Below, piece after piece: positions 45,248 through 56,822 of a stretch of 64,000 nucleotides of DNA. The notes below the pieces were generated by a model. It saw only the letters and a program-made list of their open reading frames with translations. It made no database searches and was not told the origin of the DNA. The position numbers and the translations under genes are program-made. The DNA is from Micropterix aruncella (taxonomy: Eukaryota; Arthropoda; Insecta; Lepidoptera; Micropterigidae): positions 19,761,554-19,825,553 of the forward strand of contig OX155967.1 of assembly GCA_944548615.1 (NCBI GenBank), read 5' to 3'. Numbering within the stretch: position 1 is the first letter of the stretch; each line of letters opens with the position of its first letter.

Positions 45248-46372
45248 TCAATATTTAGTAGTTGAGCCCTTGGCTGCTATGAGCGCGGCGATTCTCCTAG
45301 GCATGCTGTCGATGCAACTTTCTGTTATTTCCTATATCTGTGGGTTATGGTGCCAGTGATATATTATTCTCTCGATCAACACAGTCTTATTTGTGACGTT
45401 ATCCTTCCCAATTTCTTTTTTTAGACATTCCCAAACATTCTCTATCGGATTCATGTCTGGCGAGTTACCGGGCCACTCCAATAGTGGCACATTTTTTTCT
45501 TTGAGGAAGTTTTTGATAGATTTTGCCGTGTGACAAGCTGCACTATCCAGCATAAATATTGACTGATCGTCTTCTTGAAATCATTCGTTCAGCTGGGGCA
45601 ACAGTTGGTTGGTCAATACCTCATTATATTCATCTTGACGCATCTTCCCCTTGACTACGTAAAGTCTTCCTGTACCTGTTCTTGAAATTACTAACCAAAC
45701 CATAACTGATGAAGGGTGTTTGATGGTTTTGATCAAGCAGCAGTCATGAAATTTTTCATCCTTCTTCCTCCTTACAAACTGAACCTTATCTGTCAATACT
45801 TAGAAAATCGATTCATCACTGAAACAAACCTGCAATGTCAGATGGATATAAATGAATAGGCATATTTTTATTTTATCTGATGATTTTACCATAAAATATT
45901 ATGATGTTACTTGTATTACCTTTCTCCAGTCTTCCACCGTCTAATCTTTGTGTTTAAGGGCCCACTCATGTCTCGTTTTAATCATTTTTGGTGTCAGTTT
46001 TGGTTTTATAACAGGTCTTCTGTACTTGAAACCCATTTCATACAAGCGTCTTCGTGCTGTACAGTTGGAAGCGTTGACTCCTGATTCATTAGCCATAACT
46101 ATTATGATGCTGTTGGTAGCGCTTCTATTATTGGTTGCAATAATTCTCAGCATACGCATGGCTTTGGGTGTTACAGCAGGTTTTCTACCACAACAACCTT
46201 TACTATTATGCAGGCATATTTTTCCCGCGGCAATTTTTGCTTTTATTCTTCGGACCGTGGACTGGGAAGTCACACATTTCTCAGCGATTTGAAGTTATGA
46301 CATATCACAATTGGCCAAAAGAATCTTGACAGCGTTAAATGTAGCCCGTGAAACGTCATTTGCATGACCCAT
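45248..46372 (-). pseudogene. Tc1-like transposase with intron-like gap and five nonsense codons
   Basis: The likely start is the ATG at 46370-46372 ('MGHANDVSR'). The N-terminal HTH region includes 'TSQSTVRRIKAKIAAGK' and 'GRKPAVTPKAMRML'. The DDE core is in place: 'CFSDESIF', 'IFMLDSAACH' (D) and 'WPGNSPDMNPIENVWECLK' (D and E). Between 'EDWRK' and 'VCFSDES' is 90 bp (45830-45919) starting GT and ending CAG; removing it joins the conserved block seamlessly. In-frame stops lie at 46295-46297, 45941-45943, 45800-45802, 45581-45583 and 45332-45334. There is no frameshift. Without the gap the gene would be about 344 residues, normal for the family. Confidence 0.85.
45830..45919 (-). other. Putative 90-bp intron within the Tc1-like transposase
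   Basis: Minus strand 'ag|gtaatacaag' to 'ctgacattgcag|gt', AT-rich with a short pyrimidine tract. It separates residues that are adjacent in related transposases. It contains an in-frame stop, so reading through is not an option. Confidence 0.6.
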
Positions 46373-46799
46373 ACTAAAGAAAAGCAAAATTTTGGGGTAA
46401 AATTTTGAGCCATGGTCTTCTGTAACAAGCGCACATAAAAATATAATTATACCAAGTAAATATGCATTACTTTTCTTCAAATAAGTTAACAATAGCACTT
46501 AGAATATAAAGAATCGTGAAAATCACATCTAAACTTACAGTAGAAGTTAGATATCCCACACTGCAAAACTACACAGAACACACAGAGACGGTTCGGGATG
46601 ACATTAGGCTGACAAAATAAATAATTTTGCCACGAATAGGACATATTATACCACCACATTATTGCCAGAATAATAAAGAACAAAACTGCACACTATTTAG
46701 TGGCAGTTATTATAGAATATTTCGACATATCAGTCGCATTAAAGTGAAAAATGTATAATTTACATGGTGAGTCTATTAATATGAGCAGGGACTGTATAT

Positions 46800-47590
46800 A
46801 GTCCGCGGTACTAATAATCAGCCAAACCTTATAGAAAAGCAATGTCTCATTGTTTATACCCGTATTTTTAATTACACTAATAAAACTAAATTGTTTTTTT
46901 TCACCCCCGAAGGTAAGTTTACCTGACTTGCCTTTTGCAGGTTGATGGTATAAATTTATTTCTAGAAGGGGAAGATGGGAGGAAGAGGGGGCGTTTGAGC
47001 TGAAGTCTACCGATCGAGACGCTGTTCAGGCTTCAATTCCTTTAATGAAATTCCGATAGGCATTCTGGCAAAGACGTTTGACCAATTTAACTTGCCGGAA
47101 TTTGGATAAGCCATTCGAATGGTCTATTATTAGTTCTCTAAAGGGGCTTCATGCTGTCTCTATCACGTACTTGAGTGGATTCCCCACTTGACCGCAATGC
47201 ATGGAAGAAATAATGATCACTATGGATTGAATTGGAGTAAGTAGGTCAATTATATACGAGCAGGTACTTGTAATATCAGCACTGAAAGAAAAACTACGGC
47301 AGTCGCAATTGTGAAACGAAAAACGCCAGACTAATTATATTACGAACTGAAATCACTATGCTTTGCCTATATTACCCAGGAAGACACGTATTGTCAAATT
47401 TTCGCTTAGACATAACACAAATTAACGCAATTATATGACGGTTTGCAATTATATGACGCAATTATATGACCCATTGAACTGGATTTAAATACATTCTCTC
47501 GCCGAAGCGCCATTATTTATGGGGCTCGACTTGAGAAATACATTAAAATGGAACTCTTTGGTTCTTGCCCTACAAGACAAAACTGATGCC
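46800..47590. other. No recognised gene
   Basis: Mixed AT-rich sequence. 47430-47470 has three 'caattatatgacg' repeats. No conserved frame. Confidence 0.4.
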
Positions 47591-47740
47591 TGGCGATTAG
47601 CTTACTCATATGAGTAAGCTAATCGCCATTTCGTTGATATCAGACTATAAGTAAATTTATAGTCTCAAATGTTTAAAACAAAAGACTTTTCCTTTTTACT
47701 GCATAAATGGATTATTTATTTATTTATAATCCATTTATGC
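47591..47740. repeat. Three consecutive palindromes
   Basis: 47591-47628 is a 38-bp perfect palindrome with no loop ('tggcgattagc' outward arms). 47643-47664 has 8-bp arms 'gactataa'/'ttatagtc'. 47701-47740 has 15-bp arms 'gcataaatggattat' and inverse with a 10-nt loop. Confidence 0.85.
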
Positions 47741-48467
47741 ACAAAAAGTCAGCTAGTATCAATCCGAAAAATGAAAAGACCTTTTCGTGGTAGTCGGATT
47801 TGCAAAGTAAGTCGGAGAAAAAACGGTCGAACGAAAACGTTTACTCACCAAAAGAAAGCCACGTTATTTGTGAGTGTCATAGGCTATATAATAATCCAAA
47901 AAATGAAAAGACTTTTTGGTGGTAGTCGGATTTGCAAAGTAAGTCGGAGAAATAACGGTCGAACGAAAACGTTTCTAACTAACGCTGCCTTAAGGATGAG
48001 AGATGTATGATTAAGTTCTAGCGAAAAGTTGTAGAGCTTGGTAATACCTACAAAAAAGTCAGCTACAGCATATGTGTAACTTTTATATTTAAGTCACAAA
48101 AAGTAGTTTTTTATATTAAAATAATAATTTAAATCGTTAGGTCATGTTTATTGGTCATATTATCAACAATATGAATTGTTATCAAAATAAGTAAATTTAT
48201 CGTCTTAAGTGTTTAAAACAAAAGACTTTTCCCTTTTAATGCATACATGGTTAAAGAGATAAGACACTCACAAGAAGACACGCACAAATAACGGTAATAT
48301 AGTCAAATTGGCATGCAAATACATATATACATATGCAGTAAAAATATAACCCTTCTTTTGACAGTCAGGAAATAAATCATAGCTCTCGGTACTAACCGAA
48401 CCACGCTCATAATTTCATCACAAGTAAAAAGTTCTACCACCCAACGAAGTGGGCACGGGTCAGCTAG
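47640..48467 (+). mobile_element. Helitron-like element with internal tandem duplication
   Basis: It ends 'cacccaacgaagtgggcacgggtcagctag' followed by T (CTAG at 48464-48467), preceded by a 'ccca...tggg' hairpin, as expected of a Helitron 3' end. It is homologous to the minus-strand copy at 17311-18026. 47761-47842 and 47896-47973 are a tandem duplication ('ggtagtcggatttgcaaag'), and a longer unit also repeats ('tttaaaacaaaagactttt' at about 47670 and 48215). The 113-codon frame over the duplication is incidental. Confidence 0.5.
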
Positions 48468-48715
48468 TACTTAATATGGCGGCGCTCGTGTTAAAATAGT
48501 ATAGCGGCGCACTTTAGATGGCGCTCTAGACACGATTATATGGTATCTCATCTTCATAAAGTAATAATATAATAAGCGAATTGTTAAAACATAACTCTTA
48601 CTATTTTAATATTATTTACATATAGATACCAATTTTTATTTTAATTTACAGGTTTCAATACGTAATTATTTAGCTCGGTAATATCATTGATTTTAATGGT
48701 AATATTCCGATATAC

Positions 48716-49181
48716 CAGAGATCCCCAAACTTTTTTTTCTCGCAGACCACTTTCAAAAGTATACTGGTTTCGGTGGACTCCCTGCTGATACATTCTACCA
48801 TATCCCAAAAACTTGTCAAAAAATGTGAAGATTAGATCTGACGATTGAAATTTGCGTCGCCGCTGAGTTCCAACAATAAATTCTGAGTGGTAAAAATAAA
48901 AAGAAAAATAGTATATCTTCTTGTGTTATAATTAATAACTTACCGTAACTTCAACGATGGAAATCAACAACAATTAATCAACAAAAAAGGAAATGAATAC
49001 TAAATGAACGTTGATAGGTAAATCCAAGCCAAAATTTTGGTTTTTTACTATCGAAACCATATAAATTTTCGTGGACGCCCACTTACAATTTGTGAACTTT
49101 CATTTTTCACGCTAACGTAGACCCCTGTCGAGTCTTCCGTGGATCCCTGGGGTTCCACCTGGACCACTTTGGGAATCACTG
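48716..49181. mobile_element. hAT-like non-autonomous element
   Basis: The ends are 'cagagatccccaaac' and 'tttgggaatcactg', inverted relatives with the CAG start typical of hAT elements. The sequence within ('agaccactttcaaaagt' and 'gtggaccactttg') is of a common hAT-MITE style. No clear 8-bp duplication flanks it, so it is old. A similar lone end ('cagtggttttcaaccggtg') is at 51104-51122. Confidence 0.5.
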
Positions 49182-49639
49182 AGAGATAGTCAAATAGATA
49201 TTATTTTATCCGTATTATTTCTGTGATGCCTATAAATAAATGCGAATTTTCAATAATTGTATGTTTTCGTTTTTACGATTGGTTGAATTACTGTTTTTTA
49301 AATCTTTCCGTTTAAAAAAAACATTTATTATCAATGCTTACTTTCGATGCTTACCATGCTTAGTTTCGATGAACGAAGCTATTAGCACCACGAGCATGCC
49401 GCCGGTGTAGAAGGATTGTCTAAATATACTATGGCATTGAGGAATATCACACCCTTTAAAAATCAGTGATGGTAATAATACTTTGTTGTTTGAAGTAGTA
49501 ACATATTTTTGAATTGTAAAGTGTTACGTTTTTACAGTAAACACAAAGTATTGCCTTTTAATTACAAAAACACTAAAATAAAACGCCCTTAAACAAAAAA
49601 CCCAATAATACAAAGTTTTACAAAAAAAAACCGACTCCA

Positions 49640-50290
49640 TTTTTTAAAGTAAATGCAGCAGCGATGTCATGATGAAACTTAGAACGGGCTCTCATAATTG
49701 AATGCGTATACAAAACTTCGTGTCTGAGCCGTTGACCGTTGAGGAGTTCCTTCGTTGGAAGCCAACCCTGGGTGCCGCAGTCCTCTCTTGGTGAAACTTA
49801 AAACGGCCTGTCGTAATTGAATGCATATACAAAACGCGTGTCGGTGCTATTGACCGTTGAGGAGTCCCGTCGTCGGGAATCAACGTAGGGTGCAGTAGCC
49901 TTGTCATGGTGAAACATAGAACGGGCTATCATTACTGAATACGTATTCAAAATTCCGTGTCTGTGCTGTATACCGTTGAGGAGTCTTCTAGTCGGGAGCC
50001 AACCCTGGGTGTAGAATCAGGTCATGCTTACATTTAAAAAGGCATTGTCACCGGATCTAAACCAACATGTAAATTTTCAACTTCATATAATAAAATTTGA
50101 GGAGTTCCTTTAATTCATTATGGATCTTATCATCAGAACAGAATTTTGATAAAAAATGGACCAATCTGGAAGTATATTATTTCAAATAAAAAGAGTTCTG
50201 AGGTAAGAAACATTTGAAATAAATACAACCGAATTGATAGCTTCCTCCTTTCTGTGAAATATGTTAAAAATATTGCTCTCAGAATAAATA
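49640..50290 (+). mobile_element. Lepidopteran-type repeat with about-125-bp tandem units
   Basis: Three or more units with 'gttggaagccaaccctgggt' and 'aattgaatgcatatacaaaa' (49640-50020), followed by 50030-50260, which is the inverse counterpart of 8540-8800 and ends with 'ccgaattgatagcttcctcc'. It is the most complete copy in the window. 50290-51100 holds nothing recognised apart from an 11-G run near 50965. Confidence 0.55.
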
Positions 50291-51701
50291 TGTAATTTCA
50301 CTTAGCTATTATTCATCAACATCCATTTTATTGCTTGGTGATAAGGCTGCTGATTGAAATAACAGGTAGTGCTTCAATAATTGCTGCAAAACGTAACGAT
50401 TTTATGAAATCTTTATTTTTCTGCTGTAAAGCGTTCCAGAAGCTTGTAAAGCGTTCCATAAAAAATATCTGAGACACGATACCAAAACGACTACTTCTTG
50501 CAGTAATCTTGTGTAACAAGAAGAGCCACAAAAACCATTTCGTCGAAAGTGAAAAATGTTCCCTTTCTGCAATTAGCGACATAAATGAAAGATCCGACGT
50601 CGGATTTCGTTTCCTACTTCGTATAATTACAACCCCACCCCGACAAATACACGCAAGCTCATTAAAATTATTAATGTTATCAAAACATGACGATAATGAG
50701 ATTTTCTGTGTGTTCACTGAAGGCACATTAAAAACTAATTAATATTCATTAAACTAAAAGGGTTCCCTTTCAGTTTGCATATTATAAAGATTAAATATTA
50801 TATATTTTGTTGGGCCATTAGGCAACACTGACCACAAAGTTAATAAAAAGCCCCAGCTTGGCAGTGGAAAACTTCATGAATTTATAATTCAGGGATTCAA
50901 TTGATTACTAATTTAATGGATTTTAATGGACATAAATAATTTCGATTTAGATTGGGAAAAGGAGGGGGGGGGGGTGGTATGTTAATGGTGTACAATTAGT
51001 AAGCAGCAAACCTAGCCCATAAAGTAGTATTTGTTATTCATTATTCATAACGATGCCAAACAATTCTTATTCAGATCCAATTATTTCTACATTATTTAGA
51101 GCAGTGGTTTTCAACCGGTGTGCCGCGGTCGTTTATTTGTTTATTAATTTATTTATGTGTTTATACACTTATTTTTAAACAACATTACAGAATAACCAAT
51201 GCGTTGATACGCAAAACAATTAAATATATTAACTATACAAATAAAATGCCGCGTAATATACTAGCTATAATATAAGAAAAGAGTAAATATATTTAAAAAA
51301 AATCAAAAACGCGACTGCCGTTTCAGAAAGTGAACTATTGTATTTATAATTATATTTATTACGGTTTTTTTATTATATATTTGTGTTTTATGTATTTATC
51401 CTTATAGATACATGTATATTTCCGGAAAGCAGTCAATTAGACCTTTCATTTGACTAAATTATGATATATTAATAAATTTATTGAGATTTGAACATTTAGA
51501 CAACTACTTACTTGATATTTGGACAGTTAAAACATCCTATGACACTCAATATGACATAACGATTGACAGACAATACTGCACTCCTCTAAATCGCTTCAAG
51601 CGTATAGAAGTTATAGTGAAATTAAGAAACGAAAAACATACATTGATGATCCCTGTACACATTACACTGTCGTGTAAAAATAATGTATTGCCTGGGTTGG
51701 C

Positions 51702-51967
51702 GGTAAAAATATCAAAATATGGTGCCATAGAGTTAGGGCCATTTTCCACTAACCTGCTAGCCGCGCGCGATTCCTATTTTTTCAGATAAGCCATATACCT
51801 TACCCACTGATGCGGCCGCGACTCGTGAGTCGGCGCGACTGCAAAAGAACATGCGAATCAAGTAGCCATAAAATCTGTACTAATAAAGAGCTGTAATATA
51901 AAGAACAAAATAAAGAACTGTTTTTAAAAAACTCTGATAGGCATGGTGTCAATACTAGAAATAAAAA
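51702..51967. repeat. Left arm of a 266-bp inverted repeat
   Basis: It is the inverse complement of 53489-53758 with about 4 bp of length difference. Minus-strand reading includes 'APYFDIFTANP', the LINE C-terminal block also seen near 7.8 and 12.5 kb. A 'gcggccgcgactcgtgagtc' GC-rich patch lies in the middle. Confidence 0.8.
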
Positions 51968-52362
51968 TCGTCCTTTTAAAGAGTGGATATATTCGAATTT
52001 CAAATCGAATTTTCGGTATGTCATTCCGCATTTAAGAGACGATTCATTGTGATTTTTTTCATTGTTTTTGCTTTAATTTGTCTTTAATAAAGACATTTTA
52101 TTTTGGTTTGCAAAAGGATACGCTTTGTTTTTGAGATGTGGATGAAGGGCGATCGTTCGCTAGCGATAAAGGGATCCCATTAAACCTACATTGCACTGTC
52201 GAAAGTGGTGCTCATCCAGGCATACATCTCATTTAAAATAAGCATTTCCCAATCCAGTCCGGGAAAACCTTCCAGCTATGTAAGTGGCTTATAATATTTT
52301 AATTTTTTCATCAAAGTGTCATCCTTTAAACGAATTCTTTAAAAAAAGAAATTTTACAAAAA
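51968..52362 (+). repeat. 395-bp direct repeat, copy 1
   Basis: Nearly identical to 54093-54486: 'tcgtccttttaaagagtgg', 'gcgatcgttcgctagcgata', 'cattgcactgtcgaaagt', 'ccagtccgggaaaacc'. A third partial copy (53760-53905) holds the right-hand third. The palindrome-like 'cgatcgttcgctagcg' is in each full copy. Confidence 0.85.
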
Positions 52363-52489
52363 ACCAAACTGTAAATAAGCAAAACCAAGTATTACATTTG
52401 ATATAGAATCTAATGAATATTACGGAAGCATTTACAATTTTTAAATAGGGTTCCGTATTTTGCTATAAGATATGTACAAGTTAGAAATG

Positions 52490-52715
52490 CCTAGTATTTT
52501 TTCACTTTTTCGACTTTGTAATATTTATTCATAATTATATAATTGTTTTACAAAATGAGAATTCAATATTCTCTATATTTTAATGCGATCATTGTACAGT
52601 TATTCTTTTTATGATTCCTATAGTAGTTCCATAGTTATAGTACTTTTTGTCGAGCTGGGCGATATTGCAATAAATTCCAATAAATTGCCGCGGTCTGCCA
52701 TTAAATTATGCCATT
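52490..52715 (+). mobile_element. piggyBac-like MITE, copy e, diverged
   Basis: It matches copy d from 'tttttcactttttcgact' to 'gccgcggtctgccat', without clean TTAA ends. The left neighbour is also shared with copy d. Confidence 0.55.
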
Positions 52716-53109
52716 AATAGTAAAGAAAAGGGAAACTTAAATTTTGGATATATCCTTTGTTAAGACATTGCACTACCAAGGGTGCTTTTTAAGCAATCTA
52801 TAATGAGTTACGGGAATAAGACATATATTTTTAATTACACTCTAAAGTCGGTAAATTCCTTTGATGAGTTGTTATCAAAGCTGAGGCCACTAATGCCGGG
52901 TACTACAACTCGAATGAGAGATTGCATATCTGCTGAATAAAACTACTGGTCACATTGCGTCGTCATGTTGTCTCGCCACGATTCCACGATGTGTACTGAC
53001 AACAAATGCCGCTGGCGGCCCCTCAGTCGCGCGGTTAGTCATAGGTAATGGATATCACCCTCTTTGGGTGAAGCCATGAAATCAAAATGGATATTGCGCA
53101 GTCATTTTA

Positions 53110-53500
53110 CGTAGATTTTGATTCATAATCATAATCATAAGTTTTTATTCAAAATAGTACGAAATCGTAACTTTTTGACATCAATAATGCATACAAACAT
53201 ACATAAATGATATAAAAATTCAATTATTGTGACATTATAACAAATTATTGTGACATATAACGTGATATAAATCATCAAGGTAACCATTTTATTTCCAAGG
53301 TCTTTGTCGTCTAGATAATCATTTATTTTATAGTAACCCTTTGAGTACAGCTTCTTCCTTATAAATGACTTAAATTGTATCACAGATAAATTTTGCATGT
53401 TTTCTGGGACTTTATTGTAGAAGCATATACATTGCCCTTTGAATGATTTTGTGGTTTAGGAGAGTCGACTTTTATGGTCAGTAAGTTTATTTTTATTTCT
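53110..53500 (-). pseudogene. LINE reverse transcriptase C-terminal fragment
   Basis: The minus strand reads 'NTRNKNKLTDHKSRLS', 'QCICFYNKVPENMQNLSVIQ' and 'FKSFIRKKLYSKGYYKINDY' to a stop at about 53135, the standard C-terminus of a jockey-type LINE. One nonsense codon precedes 'PENMQ'. Its upstream side continues into the right arm of the inverted repeat. Confidence 0.75.
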
Positions 53501-53758
53501 AGTATTGACACCATGCCTATCAGAGTTTCTTAAAAACAGTTCTTTATTTTGTTCTTTATATTACAGCTCTTTATTAGCACAGATTTTATGCGGCTACTCG
53601 ATTCGCATGTTCTTTTGCAGTCGCGCCGACTCACGAGTCGCGGCCGCATCAGTGGGTAAGGTATATGGCTTATCTGAATAAATAGGAATCGCGCGCGGCT
53701 AGCAGGTTAGTGGAAAATGGCCCTAACTCTATGGCACCATATTTTGATATTTTTACAG
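53489..53758. repeat. Right arm of the inverted repeat
   Basis: Inverse of 51702-51967. It differs by a handful of substitutions and small indels. Confidence 0.8.
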
Positions 53759-53759
53759 C

Positions 53760-54486
53760 CAATCCATTTTCCCAATCCTTTTCCCAATCCAGTCCGGGAA
53801 AACCTTCCAGCTATGTAAGTGGCTTTTAATATTTTTATTTTTCATCAAAAAGTCATCCTTTAAACGAATTCTTTAAAAAAAGAAATTTTACAAAAAACCA
53901 GTCAAATATTAACAATATTATACAATTTTATCTTATGTTTTGAACTCTTGTAAATATCAAATAGCCTTAAGTATAAACTTCTAGACCAGAAATTACGATA
54001 TATATCTTATTTCATCAGGCAACGAGCGAATGAAGTATTTTATTTTTATTTTCATTTAATGGCTGGCTGATAGCGAGCCCAGCAATGGTATATCGTCCTT
54101 TTAAAGAGTGGATATATTCGAATTTCAAATCGAATTTTCGGTATGTCATTCCGCATTTAAGAGACGATTCATTGTGATTTTTTTCATTGTTTTTGCTTTA
54201 ATTTGTCTTTAATAAAGACATTTTATTTTGGTTCGCAAAAGGATACGCTTTGTTTTTGAGATGTGGATGAAGGGCGATCGTTCGCTAGCGATAAAGGGAT
54301 CCCATTAAACCTACATTGCACTGTCGAAAGTAGTGCTCATCCAGACATACATCTCATTTAAAATAAGCATTTCCCAATCCAGTCCGGGAAAAACCTTCCA
54401 GCTATGTAAGTGGCTTTTATTATTTTTATTTTTTCATCAAAGTGTCATCCTTTAAACGAATTCTTTAAAAAAAGAAATTTTACACA
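53760..54486 (+). repeat. Partial and full further copies of the 395-bp direct repeat
   Basis: 53760-53905 matches the right third of 51968-52362. 54093-54486 is a full copy. A (TA)n tract of about 28 bp follows at 54510-54537. Confidence 0.85.
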
Positions 54487-54501
54487 ACACCAATCAAATA
54501 T

Positions 54502-54539
<38 letters not shown>

Positions 54540-56822
54540 TAGATAGATAAATAATAAAGCCTTTTTAATAGTAATAACTGTGTTTCTTTAATTTAAAATA
54601 GGATACAATCGATAAAGTAGTAGTTATATGAGCGTTAAACTACCTGTCTATTACTACTGATCGTCAAAGCGATCCGCAATTTCCGAACTTTCCTGAAAAG
54701 TCAGATTTTTTTGGTATTTTTCATCAAGGTAATAATACATTTCATCAAGGTAATGTTACATATTTTTTGTGCATCAAGGTAATAATACTAAAAAACTACT
54801 GTGATACGAGATAAAAAAAAGTTTCAGTAACAACTGGGTTAATGAACATACGTAATAAAAATAAAACTATCGTATATTTAAAGAATTCACTTTATTAGCG
54901 TAATTTCATACATACAATAAAATTTCAAATTTTATTTAATTTACACGCTTTTTTAAAAATAACGTACATTAATCAATAAATTCCATACCACAAATCACCT
55001 AAATCTAGGAAACTTTTAAAAAAGTATTGTCGATATGTTTGAAAAAAATGGTACACCTAGGAATAAAACACCATGAAAAAATAAATAGTACATCTTTTCT
55101 ATTTTTGTATTTGCTTAAATATTAAGCGTTTTTAATAGTAAGACAATACTAAATGACTATTTATTTACATACTACAAAATAATGATATTCTATGCCAGTT
55201 AACTTTTGGCTAACTTAGAAAATCATTCTATCCTCAAGATTGTTTTTTTTAAGAATAAAGCCATTATGAAATAGTTTTAATATGGCATTGTTCGTTTTAA
55301 TTACATATTTTCTATTATATATATGTAATATTAAAAAATGTTCTATGCGATTGGTCTTCAGACTACTGTTATGGGTTTTTGGTCTTTGGGATATTGAAAA
55401 ATCGATTGATTCGAATTTATGGAATTTTACCCACAGGGGAAGTATTGCTCTAGATTAAGGTTTGGAGATTAGGGTGTTTTGTTAGGTCAGGCATTGTAAG
55501 TTGAAAGTATGTAACGGATTCAAGGCTGCACAGATCGTAAACAAGGAGGATGTCCTCAATGTAGAACGTAAAAACTATGACTTTTCTGTTCCGAGTGACA
55601 AGCCTGTATTATTAGAAAATCTAGCTAGATGATCCACAACAATTAAAACATTATTTTTCCATCTTTTTCTGATTTTATAATATTTCTAACTGTTCTGGAT
55701 GGATAATCTTAGAAATCACGTCATACTGGACTGGATGAAAGGTATTCAAGATTAACAAGAGGTAGTCAGATAAATGTAGAATGTACTGGGATGTACATTC
55801 AAGAGCAAGATGTACGTACGCTCTAGGATGTACACTCAAGAGCAATGAATCCGGGTCACAAACATAAACGTATGAATATCTCGGAAACTAAAGTGCTAGC
55901 TTATTCAATATTTACCATAGGTATTAATAATGAAATTTGAATAACAGGAGCGCTTGTTATATTTTATATGTGAGTGAACAGAAACAAAAGCCAAAACACA
56001 TGCAGTTAATTCGTAATTCGATTTTCAAATAATCATTTATTTTGTTATAAACTTTTTGATGCCATTAATTTAAAGCAACTAAGGAGTTTCTATAATTTTA
56101 TTTGACTAGTAATAAATTGCTTACAAACTACTTTCGATTTGAATAAGCTAGCAATCTTAGTTTCCGGGATATTAAGGTTATGCCAGTGACATGGATTCAT
56201 TGCTTTTGAGTGTAGTATACCTTTGTCAACAATGCAAGGAATGAATGATCATGAGGCTCCCGATGACGTTTGAAAACCTAAATGTCCAAATGTCGATATA
56301 AGCATAACAACTGTGCGTAATGTAGACGCTCTGCAGCAGGTCGTAAAGAGTTGCTATTTAGAACTATTGTTAGAAGTTATTTAGAACTCAAAGGATCAAC
56401 TCCTGCAAGGAATGTAGCGTGAATGACGATGATGCGGAAGTACATCGTGGTTGAAGAATTTATGACAGTAGTATGAATAAAGCTGATCAAAATGTTACAA
56501 GAGGAAGATTGTAAAATCTGAAAGAGTATGAGACACCAGAAGAGGTCTTTTAAAGCATACTTCCCCTGAGTATTCTATTGATAACTTAGAATATTTGGAT
56601 GATCAAAGTTAGAAAATATCACGTTACCGAATCGTCGACGCCGGAAAATTCGTAAGGGAGGTCAAAATGGGTTTGAGTGACGCAGTCCGTCACGAAAGTC
56701 ACAGGACATCTATAAGCCAGGGGTACGGCGTCGACGTTTGAGACCTGGAAACTAATTGGAACGATTTCACCCTCCGCCGCACAGTACTCTAAAGGCTCGC
56801 GGCGGCGGTACGGCTCCCAGGG
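54540..56822. other. Intergenic DNA and probable 3' UTR of the minus-strand membrane-protein gene
   Basis: No transposon or gene recognised. 'atcaaggtaataatac' is repeated three times at 54725-54790. The part just below 56822 should be the 3' UTR of the gene ending at 56823. A candidate minus-strand AATAAA lies near 56037-56042, and the true end is not determined. Confidence 0.35.

Larger units (their letters stand above)
45065..46794 (-). mobile_element. Tc1-like transposon, complete ends
   Basis: 1730 bp, CAGTCCCTGCTCATATTAA at both ends (inverted), with similarity extending about 50 bp inward ('agactcaccatg', 'aaattat'). TA flanks both ends (45063-45064 and 46795-46796). One transposase gene is on the minus strand. 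Confidence 0.9.

Noticed and set aside
47669..48010. Protein with duplicated 'SRICKVSRR' motif
   Set aside because: The duplication is at DNA level inside a Helitron-like element, and the 17.3-kb relative does not keep the frame.
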